Shown: positions 18,011 through 27,517, numbered from the stretch's first letter. The stretch is 46,317 bases of DNA from Bacteroidales bacterium (GCA_016714605.1 JADKDL010000029.1:1-46317); one strand, 5' to 3'. The notes: a model not told the origin generated them from the letters alone. Numbers and translations are program-made.

Positions 18011-18775
18011 TCATTTAGTTTTATCAAATTTTAAGAGTTTATCAGGTATTCTTGTTGCAATGATTAAAATGCCTATAACATAGCCAATTAATGCACCTAT
18101 AGTTACATCGGTAGGGGAGTGAACTCCCAAAGTAACACGTGAGTAACAAACACTCATTGCCCAAATCAGAACAAATATATAGAGATATTTTACCTTGCTA
18201 TTTTTATATATTTCCAGCAGAAAGTAAGAAAGAAGTGTTGCTAATAGGAAAGCATTTAGAGAATGACCCGATGGGAATGAATATCCGGTTTCAACAATCC
18301 AGTGTTTTTGTATTCTCGGAGCTACAGCTGTATTTATTTGTGTAGAATTTTGATGAAAATAACTTTCAAGAAATTCCGATCTTCTTTCTTTCTCCATTAT
18401 TCGACTAAAGTTTTGACTGTCAAAATTGTAATCTTCTAAAAAAATGCTATACGGACGAGGGGTTTTAAAAGCAACCTTGGTAACATGTTCATTTACAAAC
18501 GCTAAGCTGGTGAGTATAAATGCAATTGAAATATAAAAGCCTATAAAGCCTATTGTTTTGCGGGTTTTTGAATTATAATTTTTTATACATACAAATGAAA
18601 CAAATCCAATCCAAATAGGAACAATGTAAATACCTCCCGATTCGGTAATATATAAAGCGACAGCACTTTCAAAGTTGTTGATGGTGCTAAATGAAATATC
18701 AAAAACGAAACTCAGCGCTACTATACTTATTGCAATTATACCTGAAAGTATAATTTGTAAAAATGGCTTTTTCAT
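18011..18775 (-). CDS. PAP2-family membrane phosphatase
   Basis: The 254-residue protein has six predicted membrane helices and all three phosphatase motifs: KVAFKTPRP, SFPSGHS, and SRVTLGVHSPTDV. The Arg and two His residues of the active site are present. Such proteins dephosphorylate lipid phosphates (undecaprenyl diphosphate, phosphatidic acid, lipid A) on the periplasmic side. The long loop between the first motif and PSGH, about 50 residues, is rich in Glu and Asn. The glycosyltransferase gene follows 109 nt downstream on the same strand, so a shared role in lipid-linked sugar metabolism is possible. A -7-like element (TATATTTG, minus strand) is seen at 18796-18803. Confidence 0.92.
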   Translation of the reverse strand: MKKPFLQIILSGIIAISIVALSFVFDISFSTINNFESAVALYITESGGIYIVPIWIGFVSFVCIKNYNSKTRKTIGFIGFYISIAFILTSLAFVNEHVTKVAFKTPRPYSIFLEDYNFDSQNFSRIMEKERRSEFLESYFHQNSTQINTAVAPRIQKHWIVETGYSFPSGHSLNAFLLATLLSYFLLEIYKNSKVKYLYIFVLIWAMSVCYSRVTLGVHSPTDVTIGALIGYVIGILIIATRIPDKLLKFDKTK

Positions 18776-18971
18776 TAGGTTAAAAATTAATTACTCAAAT
18801 ATACTTTATTTTGAATTTTTCAACATGGTTTTCGATTCATTTTCAAGCTTGGAATATGTAATTACCTAGAAAGTAGAAATTTAAAGTAGAAATAAAGTTC
18901 TCTTTTTAAGCAATACTGAAAAATCTTATGTAAATTGATGCCGTATGAACTATACTTTAACAGAAAAAGTT

Positions 18972-18979
18972 TATTTTTG
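18972..18979 (+). promoter_or_regulatory. Possible -7 element (TATTTTTG) before the cytoplasmic GH5 gene
   Basis: Fits TAnnTTTG and lies 40 nt before the ATG at 19020. No good TTTG at the -33 distance. Confidence 0.4.
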
Positions 18980-19019
18980 AGCAGACAACGTCATTTATTC
19001 AAAATATTTAAAAGTAACT

Positions 19020-20066
19020 ATGTTTGTAATTGAGAAAGGAATAAATCTAAGTCACTGGTTGAGTCAGGTTTTTGGTTGGTCGCCTAGAGAAGTATTTGTT
19101 ACAGAAGATGATATAATTAAGATTAAAAAATTCGGCTTTGATCATGTGCGATTGCCTATAGACGAGGAGGAACTTTGGGATATAGAAGGAAATAAACTGC
19201 CTCAAGCTTGGCAGTGCATGATAAATTGTATAGAATGGTGTGAAAAGCATAATTTGAAACTAGTTTTAGATATGCACATACTTAGGTCGCATCATTTCAA
19301 TGCGGCTAATCATGAAGGAGCAATGACATTGTGGTCTGAACCAGCTGCTCAAGAAAATTTCTTGGCATTGTGGACGCAACTTTCTGCAAAGTTGAAACTC
19401 TATTCAACAGATGTATTGGCGTATGAATTGATGAATGAACCCGTTGCCCCTCAGCACGATATGTGGAATAAGTTGCTTGATAAACTGTATACACATGTAA
19501 GAGCATTAGAACCCAAACGAACTTTGGTTATTGGGTCTAATATGTGGCAAACTCCTAAAACATATCCTCATTTGGTAATTCCTGAAAACGACCCGAATAT
19601 AATTTTAAGCATTCATACCTACGACCCACTATTACTTACTCATTATAAAGCTTATTGGCTGCCTATTAAAGATTTTAAAGGATCAATTCAGTATCCGGGC
19701 ATTCCAATATCTGAGGCCGATTTAAATGTAAGTGCAGATCAAGCTTCATCTCAATTGAAAGCAATGGTTAAGGAGCATAATATATTTTTTGATAGGGATA
19801 GTCTGTTGAAAATTATGCAACCTGCCATAGATGCTGCTAAACGTTTCAAATTGCCGCTCTATTGCAGCGAATTTGGATGCTTACCTTCGGTGCCTTCAGA
19901 AATGCGTATGCAATACTATAAAGACATGATTTCAAATTTCAAATCAGCTAAAATTGCTCATTGCCATTGGGATTTGAAGGGAGATTTTGGTATAATAAAT
20001 TGGGATAGAGTTTCTTATGTAAATAAAGAAGCGAATATAGAATTGATTGAAATTTTGACTAAGTAG
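19020..20066 (+). CDS. Glycoside hydrolase family 5 protein without signal peptide
   Basis: The 348-residue protein is a single GH5 barrel: GINLSHWL start, FDHVRLPIDEE on strand 3, KLVLDMHI on strand 4, YELMNEPV with acid/base Glu140, IHTYDPLLLTHY, and LYCSEFGC with nucleophile Glu284, then HWDLKGDFGI. Both catalytic Glu are present, so it should cleave beta-linked glucans or mannans by a retaining mechanism. No signal peptide is visible at the N-terminus (MFVIEKGINLS), so the enzyme is likely cytoplasmic, acting on imported oligosaccharides. The second GH5 of the window, at 32.6 kb, is secreted and belongs to a different branch. No transporter gene is adjacent. Confidence 0.9.
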   Translation: MFVIEKGINLSHWLSQVFGWSPREVFVTEDDIIKIKKFGFDHVRLPIDEEELWDIEGNKLPQAWQCMINCIEWCEKHNLKLVLDMHILRSHHFNAANHEGAMTLWSEPAAQENFLALWTQLSAKLKLYSTDVLAYELMNEPVAPQHDMWNKLLDKLYTHVRALEPKRTLVIGSNMWQTPKTYPHLVIPENDPNIILSIHTYDPLLLTHYKAYWLPIKDFKGSIQYPGIPISEADLNVSADQASSQLKAMVKEHNIFFDRDSLLKIMQPAIDAAKRFKLPLYCSEFGCLPSVPSEMRMQYYKDMISNFKSAKIAHCHWDLKGDFGIINWDRVSYVNKEANIELIEILTK

Positions 20067-20164
20067 CAATCATTAATTTTTGATAAGAAAGTTAGAAACA
20101 AAAAACAGAGCTGCCGAGTTTTTACTTTTAGAGCAGAGGTGAATTATTAAAATTAGATAAATAC

Positions 20165-22477
20165 ATGAAAATAAATAATTTACATATAATATTTTTATTG
20201 TTTGCAATATCATTTTCGGTACATTCGCAAAATTTGGTAAGTACCTATATTTGGAATGCAACCAGTTCACCGGTATATTCTTTTCAACCAGAAGAAGGTA
20301 AATGTTATGAATTAAGAATTACCGGAGCGTTTGCAAATAATTCAGCCGACCAGACTGCATATTTCGATGCATGGTATCGGTTTAATAATCTGACTAATGC
20401 AATGATTGAAGCCAGAAATTTACCTTGGGCTACAGAAGAACCTTATAAGTCGGCCTCTCCGGTTAATGTTGCTTATAATCAGGCACATGAATATATTTTC
20501 CGATTTTCGGTGTGTCCGGCTAGTAATCCGAAACCTTTTACTTTGGAATATAGTGATGTATCATTTGCAGATAATTCTGGCTCTCTGTCTTTTGAGTGGT
20601 ATGAGGTCACAACCGGTTGTGATGTGCCTCCAACCGGACTTACATTAACCGACACCGTGAAAGTTTGCGAAACGGAGTATTTAATTGAAACAAACAAGAC
20701 CGGTGGTACTTTTAAATGGTCTACCGGAGAAACTACTGCATCAATCTTAGTATCTACCACACAAACTTATATTGTAACCGTAAATATTGGTGTTTGTGAA
20801 TTAGTAGACACTTCTCATGTTTTTTTTGTTCCTAAACTATTAGTTCCCGAGATTTCAAAATCTATAAATCCATTCTGTAATGGAAAAGATGGAGAAATTG
20901 GCATTGTAGCAAAAGGAGGAACCGCACCCTTTACTTATCAATTAGGAAGCAACCTGAAGCAAGGAGTTGCCGATTTTGCCGGATTGTCGGCAGGTGAATA
21001 CATACTTACGGTATATGATGCAAATGATTGCAAAAATGATGTGACGGTTAATTTAACTACCGAAATAATGAATACCGAATACACCAATTTTATACAACCA
21101 TCTTGTAATAAGGCAAATGGAGCAATTACCTTACATGCCAAAGGGGGAACAAGTCCGTATGAGTTTAAACGTGAGGGTGGTAGTTTTAAAAGCGATTCGG
21201 TTTTTACGAATCTGCCAACAGGAAATTTAGCATTTATAAGTAAATCAGCATCAGGTTGTACCGATACTTTGAAATTACTATTTACCAATCAGGTTACGAA
21301 TATTTTTTTCAAAGCTATTATTGTTCCTTCTTGCGATTCTGCATCGGGAGCTATAGTGCTCAATCCTACTGGTGGAGCAACACCTTATAGCTACCTCTGG
21401 ACAACAGCTACTAATACAACTTCGCAGAATCAGAGCAACTTAGTAGCAGGAACTTATACCGTAACCATTACCGATGCCAATACCTGCAATAAAGATACTA
21501 CGATTGTTATTTTGAATAAAACCAAAACCATTTTGACCATCGACAAAGAAGATGTAAAATGTATTGGTAAATCTACCGGTAGAATTACAACTAAAGTTAC
21601 TAATATCGCCGGAGGGGTAAATTATTTGTGGTCTAATGGTGCTAAGACGGCTCTTTTAGAGAATGTTCCTGCTGGGAAATATATTGTTAGTGTTACTAAT
21701 GGCGATGCTTGTGTAACTACCGATTCTGTTGAACTTATAGTAATAAGCAATTTGAGTATTGCCGGCGAGTATCCATTAGTTTGTGATAATCGTGGTTTAC
21801 TTTCAATTGATATTACTCCATTGGGCAATGGTGCACCCCATAGTTATGAGTGGTCTAATGTCAGTACAAAAGAAGATTTAATTGTCAGTACAAAAGAAGA
21901 TTTAATGAATGTAAAAGCAGCCAATTATTCTGTTACCGTCACTGATGTTCATGTATGTAAGGATTCTGCGGTGTTTACCGGAAACCTTGCTAATTTCCAG
22001 ATTTCTCATGAGGTAAAAGGTTGTACAATGAACAATCAGGGCAAAGTAATAGTAACAGCAACCTCTGATACAGATAGTATATTTGCTTTTCAATGGGCCG
22101 ATGGTAGCACCCAAAACACTTTAATAAATCAGGGGAGAAGTACCCGAACAGTAACCATTACCGACCAGCATAATTGTAAAAAAGTCTATGATATTGTTAT
22201 TGAAGACGGAGACCCTTGTCTTGATATTCCAAATGTCTTTACTCCAAACAGTGATAATATAAATGACACATGGAATATCAGGCAATTAGAAGATAAAACA
22301 GTAGAAGAGGTTAGTGTCTACAATAGGTGGGGAACAAGAGTTTTCTTCTCAGAGCGTTACGATACGCCTTGGGACGGGAAATACGCAGGTGTGAGACTTC
22401 CTATTGCATCTTATTTCTATACAGTGCGTTTTGCCGATGGCGAAGAGGTATCGGGAGTGGTTTCTATTAAATATTAG
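20165..22477 (+). CDS. SprB-repeat surface protein with gliding-associated (T9SS type B) C-terminal domain
   Basis: The 770-residue protein has a signal peptide (1-22, ending VHSQ) and an N-terminal beta region with a WYRFNN segment. From about residue 238 to 680 there are roughly six SprB-type repeats, each starting at a Cys followed by G-rich text (for example CNGKDGEIGIVAKGGTAPF) and ending with SAGEYILTVYDANDC or AGTYTVTITDANTC. The final 85 residues are the CHU_C domain: IPNVFTPNSDNINDTWNI, VYNRWGTRVFFSE, TPWDGKYAG, ASYFYTVRF. Type B tails need a PorP/SprF partner for export, and that gene follows after 24 nt. A perfect 24-bp tandem duplication lies inside repeat five (21859-21906). Likely a surface adhesin or motility-related protein. 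Confidence 0.9.
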   Translation: MKINNLHIIFLLFAISFSVHSQNLVSTYIWNATSSPVYSFQPEEGKCYELRITGAFANNSADQTAYFDAWYRFNNLTNAMIEARNLPWATEEPYKSASPVNVAYNQAHEYIFRFSVCPASNPKPFTLEYSDVSFADNSGSLSFEWYEVTTGCDVPPTGLTLTDTVKVCETEYLIETNKTGGTFKWSTGETTASILVSTTQTYIVTVNIGVCELVDTSHVFFVPKLLVPEISKSINPFCNGKDGEIGIVAKGGTAPFTYQLGSNLKQGVADFAGLSAGEYILTVYDANDCKNDVTVNLTTEIMNTEYTNFIQPSCNKANGAITLHAKGGTSPYEFKREGGSFKSDSVFTNLPTGNLAFISKSASGCTDTLKLLFTNQVTNIFFKAIIVPSCDSASGAIVLNPTGGATPYSYLWTTATNTTSQNQSNLVAGTYTVTITDANTCNKDTTIVILNKTKTILTIDKEDVKCIGKSTGRITTKVTNIAGGVNYLWSNGAKTALLENVPAGKYIVSVTNGDACVTTDSVELIVISNLSIAGEYPLVCDNRGLLSIDITPLGNGAPHSYEWSNVSTKEDLIVSTKEDLMNVKAANYSVTVTDVHVCKDSAVFTGNLANFQISHEVKGCTMNNQGKVIVTATSDTDSIFAFQWADGSTQNTLINQGRSTRTVTITDQHNCKKVYDIVIEDGDPCLDIPNVFTPNSDNINDTWNIRQLEDKTVEEVSVYNRWGTRVFFSERYDTPWDGKYAGVRLPIASYFYTVRFADGEEVSGVVSIKY
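21859..21906 (+). repeat. Perfect 24-bp tandem duplication, in frame
   Basis: Positions 21859-21882 and 21883-21906 are identical (TGTCAGTACAAAAGAAGATT and four more bases). The repeat adds eight residues (VSTKEDLI) between the conserved EWSN and LMNVKAANY parts of a SprB repeat. Confidence 0.9.
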
Positions 22478-22501
22478 TTACAGTTTTAGATTTATGATAT
22501 T

Positions 22502-23413
22502 ATGATAAGATTATCAATTTTAATAATATTTCTTGCAATCAGTTTTTTTGTTCACGGACAACAATGGCTGCAACAAAATCAGTATTTTCATAATGAGGTA
22601 GTTATAAATCCGGCAGTTGCAGGAGCTAAAGATTGTGGTTCATTTGGAATATCAGTAAGAAAACAATGGCTCGGATTGGATCAAAGCCCGTTGTCGCAGA
22701 CCGCTTTTTTTCAAATAGAGCTCGGTAAAAAATCTGGAATAGGAGTAGTAGCCTTTAACGACATATCGGGTGCTGCAAAATATAGAGGTGCTGAGTTTCA
22801 ATATTCTCACCATGTATTCAAGACCAGTTCTAGTATTCTAGCTTTAGGTTTGTCTGCTAAAATACAACATTATCGTTTCGATGAAACCGATTTTATGCCC
22901 GAAATATATGAAGATCCGGCATTGACTTACACGGAAATGAAGAATTCTCTTGTTGATGCTGCCTTTGGAGCTTTTTATAGAACCGGAGCTTTTGATATTG
23001 GCTTAGGTGCACATAATTTACTTTCAACCCTTGCAGGGCTTGATCCTTTTGATATTCTTAAACGTCATTATTTTATTCATTCAAGTTACGAATATGCGAC
23101 AAAAAGATGGATACTTACACCCTCTATACTTTTAAAATCTACAGAAAATCTGGCATTTAGTTTCGATGTGAGTGTTAAATTGTTGCTTAGAAAACATTTC
23201 TTAACCGGATTAAATTATAGACGTGGCGATGGTGTAGATATTATGCTTGGGTTTGAGAAATCTAAATGGCTTATGGCTTATAGCTATGGCTTAGTCCTTT
23301 CAAATTTGAGAATGCACAATATAGGTTCTCATGAAATTTTTATAGGATATCGCTTTTGTAAAGAGAGTAAGTTTAACGGAAAACGAAGGCTTGTACCTTG
23401 TGCAAAATATTGA
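22502..23413 (+). CDS. PorP/SprF family type IX secretion membrane protein
   Basis: The 303-residue protein has a signal peptide (residues 1-19) and then the family start QQNQYFHNEVVINPAVAGAKDCGSFGISVRKQWLGLDQSP, followed by outer-membrane strand patterns (GIGVVAFNDISGAAKYRG, YSHHVF, LGLSAKIQHYRF). This matches PorP/SprF outer-membrane barrels, which shuttle or anchor type B T9SS cargo at the surface. It starts 24 nt after the CHU_C protein and is almost certainly cotranscribed with it. The protein ends in the expected last strand (EIFIGYRFC) plus a short Lys/Arg-rich tail. Length is typical. Confidence 0.9.
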   Translation: MIRLSILIIFLAISFFVHGQQWLQQNQYFHNEVVINPAVAGAKDCGSFGISVRKQWLGLDQSPLSQTAFFQIELGKKSGIGVVAFNDISGAAKYRGAEFQYSHHVFKTSSSILALGLSAKIQHYRFDETDFMPEIYEDPALTYTEMKNSLVDAAFGAFYRTGAFDIGLGAHNLLSTLAGLDPFDILKRHYFIHSSYEYATKRWILTPSILLKSTENLAFSFDVSVKLLLRKHFLTGLNYRRGDGVDIMLGFEKSKWLMAYSYGLVLSNLRMHNIGSHEIFIGYRFCKESKFNGKRRLVPCAKY

Positions 23414-23418
23414 TTTTA

Positions 23419-23471
23419 AGTATTCACCCCGTCAATTACTACCTAAAAAATAAGTGACGGGGTTAATACTT
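23419..23471. terminator. Bidirectional terminator hairpin (after PorP/SprF and after the barrel gene)
   Basis: ACCCCGTCA pairs with TGACGGGGT, with further A/T pairs on both sides of a loop rich in A. It separates two convergent genes. Confidence 0.78.
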
Positions 23472-23475
23472 TTAG

Positions 23476-24072
23476 CTATAAACTGTAGCCAACACCTACA
23501 TTTATACTTTTAGTAATTACATCTGCACCTAAACTAAAACTTATTCTGTTTTTTAATACATAGAGAACACCAACTCCTAAATGAATATCTATGAGATTTT
23601 CATATTTAAAATAATGATCCCTATCCGGATTGGGTTGGTTTAACGTGTTAATATAATGAATTCCAAGATTCCCATAAATGAGCAAGTTCTTTTTCATTGA
23701 AATACCAATTCCGGTAGCAACGACATATTCAACAAAGCCTGATTTTTTTTGTAATAATGAGCTTGAATCTAAAGAAATACCTTCATTTAGATAATAACCT
23801 CTTACGTTTGTTTTAGCCTCGAAATTATAGCTTAATCGCTGTTTTTCATTATGTATAAAGACAGAGATTCCTATGTTTTTTTTCTGAATATTGTAGTTTG
23901 CCAATAAAGAGAATTTAGAATTAAATTCATAAAAATTGTATGAAGTAGAATCGCTTATTTTGTCATTAAAGAAAAAAACTTGAGATTTTACAATATTGGC
24001 ACTGGTAAAAAACAACAAAAACAAAGTTATCTGTGCTAATGTCTTTGTGTTAATTTGCTTTAAATGGAGCAT
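23476..24072 (-). CDS. Probable outer-membrane beta-barrel protein, unknown function
   Basis: The 198-residue protein has an N-terminal signal segment (about residues 1-31, ending VKSQ). The rest alternates aromatic/hydrophobic and polar residues as in short barrels: FSLLANYNIQKKNIGISVFI, GYVVATGIGISMKKNLLIYGNLGIHYI, VGVLYVLKNRISFSLGADVI, and a last strand INVGVGYSL ending close to a terminal aromatic/hydrophobic residue. I cannot assign a family. The next gene upstream on the same strand encodes a lipoprotein 22 nt away, so the two form a small unit: lipoprotein then barrel. Confidence 0.7.
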   Translation of the reverse strand: MLHLKQINTKTLAQITLFLLFFTSANIVKSQVFFFNDKISDSTSYNFYEFNSKFSLLANYNIQKKNIGISVFIHNEKQRLSYNFEAKTNVRGYYLNEGISLDSSSLLQKKSGFVEYVVATGIGISMKKNLLIYGNLGIHYINTLNQPNPDRDHYFKYENLIDIHLGVGVLYVLKNRISFSLGADVITKSINVGVGYSL

Positions 24073-24094
24073 CGTTACTAGCGTGAGTTAAAAT

Positions 24095-24532
24095 TTAGTT
24101 AATTTTAGTACTGTCTACTACTACAGGAAATGATGTTGATGCTGTAATAAATATGTCTAAATGATCACCTTGATAAAGACTTCTGCCTTTAAAGTCGTAA
24201 TAAAGAGTATCTGTCCAGATAGAATCAGTAGAGTTGCTCTCTTTAATTAAAAAATAAACCTCAGTACGGAGTACATCTAGAGATAATAGGTTTTCTCCAA
24301 AATAATAAGTAGGAGTTTGTTCATCATATTTAAGAACCCTCTGAGCAGGATAAGGAATCATGCCACTTCTATATTTACCTGAATCTATGAATTTTATATC
24401 ATATTTTACAGAGTCTTTTTCATAGTGATTGTAGAAAATATATGTAATATCTTCGCAACATTCAATATCATTACAAACTGTAAAAATAAATAAGGTTGCT
24501 AATAAACCTGTGATAACTAAAATTTTATTCAT
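24095..24532 (-). CDS. Hypothetical lipoprotein
   Basis: The 145-residue protein has a hydrophobic N-terminus with a plausible lipobox, LFIFTVCNDIECC, predicting cleavage before Cys20. The mature part is mostly beta with IPYPAQRVLKYDEQTP, EVYFLIKESNSTDSIWTD and YYDFKGRSLYQGD. No domain is recognised. It is followed after 22 nt by the barrel protein gene on the same strand, which suggests the two act together in the envelope. An AT-rich stretch of about 130 nt separates it from the response-regulator gene. Confidence 0.62.
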   Translation of the reverse strand: MNKILVITGLLATLFIFTVCNDIECCEDITYIFYNHYEKDSVKYDIKFIDSGKYRSGMIPYPAQRVLKYDEQTPTYYFGENLLSLDVLRTEVYFLIKESNSTDSIWTDTLYYDFKGRSLYQGDHLDIFITASTSFPVVVDSTKIN

Positions 24533-24662
24533 TACCTTTTTGAATTATAAGTAAAAACGTTAATATTAAATATTATTATACAAATATTATACAAAGGTAA
24601 GAAAATGGAAAGAGAGTTAAGGTGTTTTATGGTTTAAAAATAACATGATTAATTATAAGGAT

Positions 24663-25025
24663 TTAAATTTCTGAAAAGGCATTTCTAACGATTCTGCTTA
24701 CCTCTTCTTTTTTCCATGGTTTTAGAATACAACGATAAACGTTTCCTTCCGAAATAGCTTCTTGAACCTTTTCCGAACTCATAAATCCGGTGAGCATCAT
24801 ACAAACAGTATCAGGGTGTTTCTTTTTTATTTGGTTTATAAAATCAACACCGTCCATTCCAGGCATTTTGAAATCTGTAATTATAACTTTTATTTTTTCA
24901 TTGGTTACAATATCCAAAGCCTCGTCGGCACTGAGAGATGTGTAAACATTATATTCGCTTCTGAAATTTATTTTGAACAATTCAAGATTGACAATTTCGT
25001 CGTCTACGTACAAAATTTTTTGCAT
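24663..25025 (-). CDS. Single-domain response regulator (CheY-like)
   Basis: The 120-residue protein is one receiver domain: ILYVDDE (acidic pair at residues 8-9), phosphoacceptor Asp51 in IITDFKMPGMDG, switch Thr in CMMLTGF, and Lys in ILKPW. The KPW ending is like the receivers of RpfG-type and SpoIIE-linked proteins. No output domain is attached, so it must work by protein contact with a kinase or phosphatase. No kinase is adjacent; the nearest signalling gene is the TPR-SpoIIE protein 2.5 kb away. The start ATG at 25025 opens exactly at the first beta strand. Confidence 0.93.
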   Translation of the reverse strand: MQKILYVDDEIVNLELFKINFRSEYNVYTSLSADEALDIVTNEKIKVIITDFKMPGMDGVDFINQIKKKHPDTVCMMLTGFMSSEKVQEAISEGNVYRCILKPWKKEEVSRIVRNAFSEI

Positions 25026-25155
25026 AGCAGTAAGGTTTCTATTCGTTTAATTTCTAGTCTCAATATTAGTAATAATACCGATATAAACATACATTATGTT
25101 TATTTTTTTTGTTAATTATTTTTTAACAAATACAATATAAATCTAAACTTACTTG

Positions 25156-25163
25156 TACTTTTG
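25156..25163 (+). promoter_or_regulatory. Possible -7 element (TACTTTTG) before the DUF4494 gene
   Basis: Fits TAnnTTTG, 37 nt before the ATG at 25200. The upstream box is not clear. Confidence 0.42.
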
Positions 25164-25199
25164 TATTTTAGAGTTTAAAAATGAATTTAATGTAATATT

Positions 25200-25718
25200 A
25201 TGGCACAGTGGTTTGAATGCAAGGTTAAATATGATAAAATTGACGAGTTAAGTGGGAAAGAAAAATCAGTTACTGAACCATATCTAGTTGATGCGTTATC
25301 GTTTACAGAGGCAGAAGTGAGAATTACCAGACAAGCAGAACAGTTTGTGAGCGGAGAATTTGCACTTACTAATATCAATCGTACAAAAATTGAAGAGATT
25401 CATCCTTATGAGGCTGATGGATATTGGTTTAAATGCAAAATTGTATTTCTAGACATTGACGAAAATAGTGGCAAAGAAAAGAAATCAATTGCAGAAATGC
25501 TTGTGAATGCTGAAAATATGATTCAAGCATGTGAAAGATTGGCAGAACAGTTAAAATCTGTTATTGTGCCGTATAGAATTACCAGTATGCTTGAAACAAA
25601 AATTGTAGATGTATTTCCGTATTTTGAAAATGAGGAGGAAAATATTTCTAAAGAATCAAATAAGGCTGATACTATAATTGATGAATCCTTGGTTGAAGCT
25701 ACGAGCGACGTGTTTTAA
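25200..25718 (+). CDS. DUF4494 domain-containing protein (duplicated halves)
   Basis: The 172-residue cytoplasmic protein has the DUF4494 signature WFECKVKYDK...EKSVTEPYLVDALSFTEAEVRI. About residue 78 a second copy of the same pattern begins: WFKCKIVFLDIDENSGKEKKSIAEMLVNAENMIQACERLAEQL. The halves share the order W-F-x-C-K, GKEK and a helix, so the family fold seems to be an internal repeat, which is what the sequence shows. An acidic tail of about 30 residues follows. DUF4494 is common in Bacteroidota and has no known function. It is a single gene with its own terminator. Confidence 0.88.
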   Translation: MAQWFECKVKYDKIDELSGKEKSVTEPYLVDALSFTEAEVRITRQAEQFVSGEFALTNINRTKIEEIHPYEADGYWFKCKIVFLDIDENSGKEKKSIAEMLVNAENMIQACERLAEQLKSVIVPYRITSMLETKIVDVFPYFENEEENISKESNKADTIIDESLVEATSDVF

Positions 25719-25730
25719 AAATTTCAAATA

Positions 25731-25776
25731 AAAAATGCAGTAAGCTATTATTAAAATTGCTTACTGCATTTTTTTA
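25731..25776. terminator. Bidirectional terminator between DUF4494 and T9SS cargo genes
   Basis: AAATGCAGTAAGC pairs with GCTTACTGCATTT, flanked by an A run and a T run. Confidence 0.85.
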
Positions 25777-25794
25777 TTATACCAATGCAATTCT

Positions 25795-27039
25795 TTATTT
25801 TATAAATAGTTGAGTTGAATATAACCTTTCTCCTGATATTTTAAGTGTATATATACCTGTATTTATATTTGGAATAAATAGCTTCTTATCTACAGATTTT
25901 TCTGTGAAAATAGTTTTCCCGTTGGTAGTAAAAACGGTCACAATCCCATCAATTGGAAGCTGAAGCCATGTCATTGCTGAAATAGGATTTGGAAATACGT
26001 CAGCCATTTCTGATACCGTTTCTAATTCAGTATCGGTACCAAGCTGACATTCAGCAATATTAGATAGCGACTGACTATATGGCCCTGAATCAGATTTTAA
26101 TATAGCAGGTGAGCATACATCATTATATGTAAACACTACTCTTAAAAACTTTTTGTCGCGTTTATGTATTCTCTTTTTGAGAAAGATGCGGTCGTTAGCA
26201 ACAACTTCAGAAATGTTTGTTTCAGCCGTTCTTAGATAATTCTGAAACTCATATCGTTGAGAGATATTCATTTTTAAGCTATCGAACCCCTCCCACAAAT
26301 AAACACTGTCTGGTTTATACAATTGATTAAATTCCGACAATCCCCTTATCTTTAATTCAAGTTCAACACTATCTCCAATAAGAGCTTGAGTTGTAGTATA
26401 ATCTAAGTACAAGGTTCTTTTGGGTGTGCTGGGTAAACTTTTTTCACCATTACTAGAAACTGCAGTAAGAATATATTTATCGGCTTTATCTTTACTCGTA
26501 TTTTTATCTGTAAAGACGCTTAAACTGTCGTGAACTCTGATTCCTATAGAATCGTATTTGAGGGTTGTGAAGTTAAATTTTGAAATTATATAATATGCAA
26601 CATCAGCTGCTGCCGAACGCTCCCAAACAATCATATTATTATCTGTCTTTTCATCTCTTGTAATAATGCAAATGTGCTTGATTGTGTTTACTTTAGGTAG
26701 ATAAACAGTTTCTAACTTGGTGTTTTCAGTAACTCCTACTATTGTAAATTGCCTAGTTTCATAATCTACACCATTTGAAAAAAGTACAACAACTCTATTA
26801 TCGCACTCCTCTCCAATAAAAGGTATTGTGGTGCAGGAATAAGTATAATCGACCGAAAAATTTCCTTGTTCATCGGCATAGGCCGTTACGGTGTTCTTAA
26901 TACCAGAAATTGTAATTTTTATACTAGAATGATCTGTTTCATTCCAAAGTTGTGCTTTTCCTGTGAATGTAACAGTGTGTTGCTGAGCCTGAACGTGAAA
27001 TAAACACGAAAAAAAGGCTATTAAGTATAGTATTCTCAT
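25795..27039 (-). CDS. T9SS type A sorting domain-containing secreted protein
   Basis: The 414-residue protein has a signal peptide (1-18, ending VQAQ) and a sequence of beta domains: an N-terminal carboxypeptidase-regulatory-like region (ISGIKNTVTAYADEQGNFSVDYTY), a fibronectin type III-like middle (MIVWERSAAADVAYYIISKFN), and a region around residues 230-330 without clear family. The last 75 residues form a type A sorting tail: VFPNPISAMTWLQL, VTVFTTNGKTIF, and NINTGIYTLKISGER. It is therefore exported by T9SS. It is convergent with the DUF4494 gene. Function unknown. Confidence 0.85.
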   Translation of the reverse strand: MRILYLIAFFSCLFHVQAQQHTVTFTGKAQLWNETDHSSIKITISGIKNTVTAYADEQGNFSVDYTYSCTTIPFIGEECDNRVVVLFSNGVDYETRQFTIVGVTENTKLETVYLPKVNTIKHICIITRDEKTDNNMIVWERSAAADVAYYIISKFNFTTLKYDSIGIRVHDSLSVFTDKNTSKDKADKYILTAVSSNGEKSLPSTPKRTLYLDYTTTQALIGDSVELELKIRGLSEFNQLYKPDSVYLWEGFDSLKMNISQRYEFQNYLRTAETNISEVVANDRIFLKKRIHKRDKKFLRVVFTYNDVCSPAILKSDSGPYSQSLSNIAECQLGTDTELETVSEMADVFPNPISAMTWLQLPIDGIVTVFTTNGKTIFTEKSVDKKLFIPNINTGIYTLKISGERLYSTQLFIK

Positions 27040-27517
27040 GATTTTAAGATTTAAATTATATAACTTTTAAAATCTTTACTTTTAAATATTTCTTTTTATT
27101 GCTTTCATATTCAAATTTTAAAAGTAAAAGAAAGACAAATTCTAAAATAAAGATACTTTCAAAAATACATTGGTTTTTATAGGTTTAAAACTTTTATGTG
27201 ATTATTCTTTATGATATATAGCAGTTTCAATTTTGATATAAAACATGTTTTTCAAGTACGAGTTGATGTTTGGTGAGCTAGTTTGTTTTGTTGATAAGTC
27301 TATAATTCATTTAAATACAACTATGTAATTAAATGAATTTATAATTGTATGTTGCTTTTAAATTTTCACGAAAAATTTAATTTGAAAAATTAACATGTGA
27401 TTTAGACAAACTAAATACAAATTTTAACTATATTTTTTTTAAATTTGTTGGGTTAAACCTCATTTAAGACAGCGTAAGTTGTTCTTTTTTAATTTAAGAC
27501 AATTAAGGAATTATCTA
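27040..27517. other. Intergenic region of about 480 nt between divergent genes
   Basis: Very AT-rich. It contains an inverted repeat (AATTCATTTA at 27304-27313 and TAAATGAATT at 27330-27339) and a possible -7 element TAAATTTG (27440-27447) ahead of the TPR-SpoIIE gene. I see no ORF or RNA gene in it. Confidence 0.55.

Noticed and set aside
27479..27517. TTG start for the TPR-SpoIIE protein
   Set aside because: The 13 extra residues would precede a normal signal peptide that begins at ATG 27518.
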